Below, one piece after another: positions 13,625-16,948 of a stretch of 16,948 bases of DNA. Location of the stretch: assembly GCA_009700485.1 (NCBI GenBank), contig WLLZ01000031.1:1-16948 (forward strand). Reading direction: 5' to 3'. A model generated the notes under the pieces. That model searched no databases, had not been told where the DNA came from, and saw only the letters and a program-made list of their open reading frames with translations. How positions within the stretch are numbered: position 1 is the stretch's first letter; each line of letters starts with the position of its first letter. Both the position numbers and the translations under genes were made by a program. This DNA comes from Actinomycetota bacterium. GTDB lineage: Bacteria; Actinomycetota; Actinomycetes; S36-B12.

Positions 13625-13641
13625 CTCTTGCACGGCAAGAG
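13625..13641. terminator. Short hairpin filling the gap between two convergent stops
   Basis: CTCTTGC-ACG-GCAAGAG is a perfect 7-bp stem with a 3-base loop. It occupies exactly the 17 bp between the stop codons of the MiaE-like gene and the DUF3107 gene. No T tract follows on either strand, so it is at best a weak or factor-assisted bidirectional terminator. Confidence 0.5.
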
Positions 13642-13869
13642 CTACGACGTACTGCCAAACCCAACGCGGCGAGTAGCCTCTGCGCCCACCTCGACGTAGG
13701 CGATCTTCGCCGCAGGCACCAAGATCGTGCGGCCACGGTCATCAGTCAACGAGAGTAAGCCGCCTTTTGTGATAGCAGCTTCAACCGCTTTGATGATGTC
13801 GGCTGGTTCCTGTGAACTTTCGAGTGAAATTTCACGCGCGGTGTCTTGGACACCAATCTTGACCTCCAC
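13642..13869 (-). CDS. DUF3107 domain-containing protein (75 aa)
   Basis: A 75-residue protein beginning (V/M)EVKIGVQDTAREISLES, with LLSLTDDRGRTILVPAAKIAYVEVG and ending RRVGFGSTS. This is the conserved actinobacterial DUF3107 family (M. tuberculosis TB9.4/Rv3208A has the same N-terminus, the TLTDERGR-like segment and the IAYVEIG ending, from memory). It is a small soluble protein of unknown function. GTG 13869 is chosen because AGGAGG stands about 7 bases upstream and homologs start with EVKIG. The frame is open to an ATG at 13938, which would add 23 Thr/Ser-rich residues not seen in relatives. It lies 87 bp downstream of the TetR gene on the same strand. Confidence 0.92.
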   Translation of the reverse strand: MEVKIGVQDTAREISLESSQEPADIIKAVEAAITKGGLLSLTDDRGRTILVPAAKIAYVEVGAEATRRVGFGSTS

Positions 13870-13901
13870 GGCCGGTCCTCCTGTCAAGTGTTTAACAACA
13901 T

Positions 13902-13928
13902 TAGTTGTGCTGCCAGTAGTTGTGCTGC
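13902..13928. repeat. 12-bp direct repeat, period 15, in the DUF3107 leader
   Basis: TAGTTGTGCTGC occurs at 13902-13913 and again at 13917-13928, separated by 3 bp. It lies between the TetR stop and the DUF3107 ribosome binding site. A weak promoter candidate (TTGACA at 13959-13954 and GACTAT at 13936-13931 on the minus strand, 17 bp apart) would place the repeat at or just after the transcription start, suitable for a regulator or a leader structure. Confidence 0.5.
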
Positions 13929-13955
13929 TGATAGTCATCTCTGGTGGTCATAGTG

Positions 13956-14600
13956 TCAAGACGGCGAGGTCTGCTCCTCCGGTGGGTGCGATAGCGGGAA
14001 TCCGCTAATGCCGCGCCAACCAAGGGAAGCGATGAGTTCGGCGGCTTCTTCGCGGCTGATGTCAGTTCGCGCGTGGCGTAACCAACGTCGAGCTGCCACC
14101 TGCGACATCCCGAGCATGCCCGACCCGAGCAAGAGCGCTTGTTGCGGATTCAAACCGGTGTCTTCGGTGATGACGTGAGCAATTGCCTGCGCAACTGCTA
14201 AGTCGGCTTGATCAACGCGCTCGCGCACCGCAGGCTCGTTGATCAGGTCGCTTTCGAATACCAGCCGGTAAGCGCCTTGAGGGTCTTCGACAAATGCGAA
14301 GTAGGCCTGGACCGTGCGTTGCACTCGGACTTTATTATCAGAAGTAGAGCGCAGCCCCGCGGTGTAGGAGGCGTGAAGCTCTTCGATTCCGGCATCCAAC
14401 AGTGCGAGATAAAGGTCCAATTTACTCGGAAAGTGCTGGTAGAGCACCGGCTTGGACACCCCGGCACGCTCGGCGATGTCGTCCATGCCGGTGGCGTGAT
14501 ACCCGGCGGCGACGAAAACCTCAAGAGCTGACGACAGCACCTGAGTCCGGCGCTCAGATTTGGGCAGGCGCCCACTGGGCTTCGCTCCGGTGATGGTCAC
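13956..14600 (-). CDS. TetR/AcrR family transcriptional regulator
   Basis: A 214-residue repressor-type protein. The TetR DNA-binding domain is clear at about 16-62: RRTQVLSSALEVFVAAGYHATGMDDIAERAGVSKPVLYQHFPSK, with the recognition helix near 49-57. The rest is a helical ligand-binding domain (AYFAFVEDPQGAYRLVFES is typical of this actinobacterial group). It corresponds by position to Rv3208 of M. tuberculosis (from memory). The GTG start has no Shine-Dalgarno; TAAGAT ends 6 bp before it, indicating a leaderless message. A 14-bp palindrome overlaps that -10, so autoregulation is likely, together with control of the divergent alpha/beta hydrolase. The effector is unknown. (Quoted motif is split over residues 16-62.). 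Confidence 0.93.
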   Translation of the reverse strand: MTITGAKPSGRLPKSERRTQVLSSALEVFVAAGYHATGMDDIAERAGVSKPVLYQHFPSKLDLYLALLDAGIEELHASYTAGLRSTSDNKVRVQRTVQAYFAFVEDPQGAYRLVFESDLINEPAVRERVDQADLAVAQAIAHVITEDTGLNPQQALLLGSGMLGMSQVAARRWLRHARTDISREEAAELIASLGWRGISGFPLSHPPEEQTSPS

Positions 14601-14609
14601 TCCGAAATC

Positions 14610-14623
14610 TTACTCACGAGTAA
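14610..14623. promoter_or_regulatory. TetR-type operator candidate between tetR and the hydrolase
   Basis: TTACTC-AC-GAGTAA is a perfect palindrome of two 6-bp arms around a 2-bp centre. It overlaps the TAAGAT -10 box of tetR (14612-14607) and lies just upstream of the -35 region of the divergent hydrolase promoter. Size and symmetry suit a TetR dimer. Confidence 0.65.
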
Positions 14624-14631
14624 CCTTTCAG

Positions 14632-14660
14632 TTTCCACCTTTGCAGAGTCGGGGTAATCT
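14632..14660 (+). promoter_or_regulatory. Promoter of the alpha/beta hydrolase, leaderless
   Basis: TTTCCA (14632-14637) and TAATCT (14655-14660) are separated by 17 bp. The GTG start at 14668 is 7 bp after the -10, so transcription should begin at or next to the first base of the start codon. No Shine-Dalgarno is present. Confidence 0.6.
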
Positions 14661-14667
14661 GTCCCCC

Positions 14668-15558
14668 GTGGATCAATTAATTGCCCCTTGGCCGGTAGCT
14701 GAGTTCTGGTTGCCGTCCTGCTCAATGTCGGTTCGCCATGCTCCGGCATTAACCCAAGGTGCCCCGGCCGCGGTATTTATCCACGGGCTGGGTGGGTCCT
14801 CCCTTAACTGGACCGACTTAATGGAAGACCTCCGCACCGAAGTCGACGGTTGGGCAGTAGACCTTGGCGGCTTCGGGCAGTCGCCACCGCCACGTAACGG
14901 TGACATGAGTCCGGCCGGCCACGCGGCCTCTGTAATTGAATTCATCGAACATGAGCTGCAAGCTCCGGCGCACATCTTCGGCAACTCTCTCGGTGGCGCG
15001 GTGGCATTGCAACTGGCCGCACGCCGCCCAGATCTAGTGCGCTCGCTGACATTAATCTCACCAGCACTTCCAGCCATGCGGCCGACCAAGGCCAATGTGC
15101 ACCTCCCGCTCATTGCGGTGCCGGGCGTCGGCGAGAAATTGATTACGAAATATCTTGAACTCGATGCCGGTGCCCGCGTAAGGAGCACCATGAACACCTG
15201 CTTAGCCGAACCTGGGCGGTTGCCTAGTCAGCGAGTGGATGAAGCTATCGACGAGGCCCGAAATCGCGATCACCTCACCTACGCCGGCGATGCATTTTTG
15301 CGTTCATTACGCGGCCTACTTCGCACCTTCGTTGATGTCGGCCCTGACCGACCCTGGAAGTTAGCTGAGCGCGTGCAATGTGAGACTTTGGTTGTCTACG
15401 GCAAGAAGGATCCTTTAGTAGATTCACAGGCGGCCCATCGCATCACCCGGCATTTTCGTGCTGCCCATGTCATGGTGTTGCCCGACTCCGGGCATGCGGC
15501 GCAGATGGAGCACCCAGAATTGGTGGCTCAAACCTGGCGCCGATTCTTCAAGGCGTAG
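14668..15558 (+). CDS. Alpha/beta-fold hydrolase
   Basis: A 296-residue cytoplasmic hydrolase. HGLGGSSLNW (39-48) supplies the oxyanion hole, GNSLGG (105-110) the nucleophile Ser107, YGKKDPLV (244-251) the acid Asp248 and DSGHAAQMEHP (273-283) the base His276. A helical cap lies between about 135 and 230. Substrate classes include esters, lipids and cleaved aromatic rings; none can be singled out. The frame is open upstream to 14560, but GTG 14668 fits the family length and the leaderless promoter, and the longer version would run through the operator. Divergent pairing with the TetR gene suggests it is that repressor's target. No terminator is seen directly after its stop. Confidence 0.92.
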   Translation: MDQLIAPWPVAEFWLPSCSMSVRHAPALTQGAPAAVFIHGLGGSSLNWTDLMEDLRTEVDGWAVDLGGFGQSPPPRNGDMSPAGHAASVIEFIEHELQAPAHIFGNSLGGAVALQLAARRPDLVRSLTLISPALPAMRPTKANVHLPLIAVPGVGEKLITKYLELDAGARVRSTMNTCLAEPGRLPSQRVDEAIDEARNRDHLTYAGDAFLRSLRGLLRTFVDVGPDRPWKLAERVQCETLVVYGKKDPLVDSQAAHRITRHFRAAHVMVLPDSGHAAQMEHPELVAQTWRRFFKA

Positions 15559-15607
15559 CCACCCTTAGTTGCGGATGGGCGCTCGTCTTAAGTAGTGAGA
15601 TCTACTG

Positions 15608-15702
15608 ACGCAGCTGACTCCCAGGTACGCAGCTGACTCCCAGGTACGCAGCTGACTCCCAGGTACGCAGCTGACTCCCAGGTACGCAGCTGACTCCCAG
15701 GT
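15608..15702. repeat. Five perfect 19-bp tandem repeats (minisatellite/VNTR)
   Basis: The unit ACGCAGCTGACTCCCAGGT is repeated head to tail five times without a mismatch, from 15608 to 15702. There are no spacers, and 19 is not a multiple of three, so it is neither a CRISPR array nor a protein repeat. The perfect identity implies recent expansion or active homogenisation. Confidence 0.97.
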
Positions 15703-16064
15703 GGTTCTGCCAACGTCTAGGGGAGGGAGCCTTCGTGGCTCACGGTCCAAGTTGCGACCTGACATTCCGGCAGCGGCGAGCAGGAGCCCGATCCTTCCAC
15801 CTGCTGAAACCGTCAAAAATCGGCCCAAGAGTGACGGTTCGAGCAGGTTCAAGCCCTGAACGTGACGGTTCGAGCAGGTTTAAGCCCCCGAGGTGGGTGC
15901 CGGGCCTAGGTAAAGAGGGACCGATGGAGGTAGTCCCGGGGCCAGTTGTTTGCGGAGCCGGATCGGAAAGTCGGAAGAATCACCTAGGCGTTTGTCGGTT
16001 TGTGACGTACCGTTGATGTAGGTGCCCGCTCGGGTATCGGCCCTTTAAAGAAAGGGAGCACCAG
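15703..16064. other. Gene-poor interval upstream of a small ORF
   Basis: No recognisable gene lies here. The longest plus frame (GTG 15735 to TGA 16016) has a good GGAGGGAG ahead of it, but its codon use (CGA, AGG, CGG) is unlike its neighbours, and the 31-bp-spaced repeat falls in different frames inside it, so I do not call it. Apart from the repeats, only short stem-loops are seen, such as GAGCC-TTCGT-GGCTC at 15727-15741. Confidence 0.6.
15799..15887. repeat. 26-bp direct repeat pair plus one inverted partial copy
   Basis: GTGACGGTTCGAGCAGGTTC and its continuation AAGCCC span 15831-15856 and recur at 15862-15887 with a single C-to-T change (period 31). On the opposite strand TGACGGTTTCAGCAGGT (15815-15799) matches the first 17 bases of the core with two differences. 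The inverted and first direct copy could form a 16-bp stem with 14 pairs and a 16-base loop. Confidence 0.85.
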
Positions 16065-16238
16065 ATGCCAAGTTTTGATGTCACTTCGCCAGTTACTTCC
16101 GCGCCGATCGATCGGCTCGCACTCGGTGTTGGTTGGGTGCGGCCCGGTGCGGGCAGCATCGGCGGAACCATAAACCCCTCGGCTGCATCCTCGTCGGGTT
16201 GGAATTGGGGAAGGTGCTTTGAGGGTAACGAAGAGTAA
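16065..16238 (+). CDS. Possible small protein, 57 aa, unknown
   Basis: ATG 16065 follows AAAGGGAG by an ideal 6 bases, and the frame runs 57 codons to TAA 16236-16238. The product begins MPSFDVTSPVTSAPIDRLAL, has a Gly/Ser-rich middle (RPGAGSIGGTINPSAASSSG) and ends WNWGRCFEGNEE. No membrane helix or signal peptide is present; it is neutral to acidic, with three Trp and one Cys. I do not recognise a family. Support comes from the ribosome binding site and from the stem-loops and terminator placed directly after the stop, making a compact transcription unit. It could instead be a structured RNA with a chance ORF. It is too short for usual gene-calling cut-offs. Confidence 0.4.
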   Translation: MPSFDVTSPVTSAPIDRLALGVGWVRPGAGSIGGTINPSAASSSGWNWGRCFEGNEE

Positions 16239-16245
16239 AGCCCCT

Positions 16246-16263
16246 CCCTACCACTAGGTGGGG
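16246..16263 (+). terminator. First stem-loop after the small ORF
   Basis: CCCTACC-ACTA-GGTGGGG forms a 7-bp stem (one G-T wobble) with a 4-base loop, 8 bases after the stop codon. The run after it, TGTTTA, is only partly T-rich, so it may act as a transcript stabiliser ahead of the main terminator rather than as a terminator. Confidence 0.4.
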
Positions 16264-16279
16264 TGTTTAAACCCTGTTG

Positions 16280-16317
16280 CTGGCCCCTGACCGCTGTTGG
16301 TTCGGGGCCAGTTTTTT
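16280..16317 (+). terminator. Intrinsic terminator
   Basis: CTGGCCCC (16280-16287) pairs perfectly with GGGGCCAG (16304-16311), extendable by GA/TC with one bulged T, and is followed at once by six T. It ends the transcript carrying the small ORF and insulates the tadA-like gene downstream. Confidence 0.88.
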
Positions 16318-16479
16318 GTTTTGTGTAGTTATCCACAACTAACTTAATTGGTAGTTGTTGAATGTTGTGTTCTTGATTTACCTTCTTGGTATCAGGTCCC
16401 CCCGCCTGGGCGTGGAGGTCATTGACCTTCGCTGGCATTAGGTCTTGCCGCATGGTGCGGCATCGGGTTCGGGGGTCAA
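16318..16479 (+). other. Leader region of the tadA-like gene with a DnaA-box 9-mer and palindromes
   Basis: This gene-free stretch holds a perfect DnaA-box 9-mer TTATCCACA (16329-16337), an AT-rich segment to about 16380, a palindrome AGGTCA-T-TGACCT (16416-16428), and a 7-bp hairpin TGCCGCA-TGG-TGCGGCA (16446-16462) that ends 17 bp before the GTG of the next gene. No clear promoter pair was found. Confidence 0.5.
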
Positions 16480-16948
16480 GTGGATACCGGTATTTCGGTA
16501 ACGGCGCATGTTGAGGCGCAGGTGCGATCGGCGATTCGCTGCCGGGGTATTGATCCGATGCGCGAACCTGAAGTTGTTCACGAAATTATCGCCGAGTGCA
16601 TTGGCGATGTGCTCGCTACTGATTCCTCATCGCAGCTGCACTCACTCGCTGATCTTGGAGTAGTTGCGCAGGAAGTCCATCATGCGGTTGCTGGGTTTGG
16701 ACCACTGCAGCAATTCTTTGATGACCCAACAGTTGAAGAGTTGTGGATTAATGAACCGGGTCGAGTTTTCATCGCCCGCGAGGGCCGAAGTGAACTTACG
16801 ACGGTGGTTTTAACCGATAGTGATGTTCGTGATCTGGTCGAGCGCATGCTTCGAGCTTCTGGGCGCCGACTTGACCTAAGTAATCCATTTGTTGATGCGA
16901 TGTTGCCAGATGGAAGCCGCCTTCATGTTGTGATCCCTGATATCACCC
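16480..16948 (+). CDS. tadA: TadA/CpaF-type secretion ATPase, partial (N-terminus only)
   Basis: The frame opens at GTG 16480 and runs off the right edge, giving about 156 residues. VAGFGPLQQFFDDPTVEELWINEPGRVFI is the hallmark start of the CpaF/TadA N-terminal domain, followed by VRDLVERMLRASGRRLDLSNPFVDAMLPDGSRLHVVIP, which closely matches the region before the P-loop. These hexameric ATPases power assembly of Tad/Flp pili or related secretion systems in the membrane. GGGGGT about 4 bases ahead gives a modest ribosome binding site. No CpaE/TadZ-like gene precedes it in the window, so it looks like the first gene of its transcript. The Walker motifs lie beyond the edge. (The quoted stretches are segments of the family signature.). 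Confidence 0.88.
   Translation, partial: MDTGISVTAHVEAQVRSAIRCRGIDPMREPEVVHEIIAECIGDVLATDSSSQLHSLADLGVVAQEVHHAVAGFGPLQQFFDDPTVEELWINEPGRVFIAREGRSELTTVVLTDSDVRDLVERMLRASGRRLDLSNPFVDAMLPDGSRLHVVIPDIT

Noticed and set aside
13870..13938. Upstream ATG 13938 for DUF3107
   Set aside because: It would add 23 Thr/Ser-rich residues absent from the family; GTG 13869 has AGGAGG at proper distance and matches homolog N-termini.
14560..14667. N-terminal extension of the alpha/beta hydrolase
   Set aside because: It would overlap the tetR start, run through the operator and promoter, and exceed the family length.
15608..15702. CRISPR-like array
   Set aside because: Units are head to tail with no spacers, 19 bp long, and no cas genes are nearby.
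15831..15890. tRNA-like T-arm (GGTTCAAGCCC)
   Set aside because: The flanking stem pairs only 4 of 5 and no acceptor, D or anticodon arms can be drawn around it.
15735..16016. 93-codon plus-strand ORF with a good GGAGGGAG site ahead of its GTG
   Set aside because: Rare-codon pattern (CGA, AGG, CGG) unlike neighbours, no recognisable domain, and the 26-bp repeats inside it are 31 bp apart and so read in different frames; looks non-coding.
15980..16453. 157-codon minus-strand ORF across the terminator region
   Set aside because: It runs through the terminator stem-loop, the small ORF and the DnaA box, has low-complexity composition and no start signal.

Overview
The window reads as a chromosomal segment of an actinobacterium, probably uncultivated and with a moderate G+C content (upper 50s % by eye). 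The evidence is the gene content (DUF3117, DUF3107, MiaE-like ferritin, PRC-barrel/MgtE-N/CBS protein, DUF1003, DivIVA-domain membrane peptide), the many GTG starts, and gene order. From memory of Mycobacterium tuberculosis, two blocks match that genome: LOG - DivIVA - DUF3117 - O-methyltransferase - htrA - tatB - mrp - DUF1003 - MgtE-N/CBS resembles Rv1205..Rv1232c, and DEAD helicase - MiaE-like - DUF3107 - TetR resembles Rv3211..Rv3208. No rRNA, tRNA, CRISPR array, insertion sequence or prophage is visible. Both ends cut a gene: a YceI-family protein on the left and a TadA/CpaF-type secretion ATPase on the right.

Layout. 1-600: yceI-like gene (minus) with a clear sigma70-type promoter and a MarR-like palindrome over its -10/start region. 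601-2033: LOG, DivIVA-domain peptide, a broken SRPBCC gene, and the 55-aa DUF3117 gene, closed by a strong stem-loop shared with the convergent O-methyltransferase. 2851-4412: htrA and tatB; the sigE/rseA pair that sits before htrA in mycobacteria is absent. 4409-7328 (minus): MgtE-N/CBS protein, DUF1003 membrane protein and mrp in one operon. 7352-8278: EamA transporter, divergent from that operon across only 23 bp. 8338-10961: a CoA-ester lyase, an acyl-CoA dehydrogenase and a NUDIX hydrolase in a row. 10945-12905 (minus): DEAD-box helicase followed by an orphan HATPase. 12932-15558: MiaE-like protein, DUF3107, TetR and a divergent alpha/beta hydrolase with a palindrome between the last two. 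15559-16479: a repeat-rich gene-poor stretch (five perfect 19-bp repeats, a 26-bp repeat pair with an inverted relative, one small ORF with a good ribosome binding site and a terminator, a DnaA-box 9-mer). 16480-end: start of a tad/pilus ATPase gene.

The strongest unlisted pattern is at gene starts. Seven starts, mostly at the head of transcription units, have a TANNNT hexamer exactly 6 or 7 bp before the GTG/ATG and no Shine-Dalgarno sequence, which suggests leaderless transcripts. Several other genes, many of them inside operons, carry ordinary AGGAGG-like sites. I found no convincing new multi-gene system. The most open-ended items are the repeat-rich region at 15559-16479 with its small ORF, and the two predicted operators.
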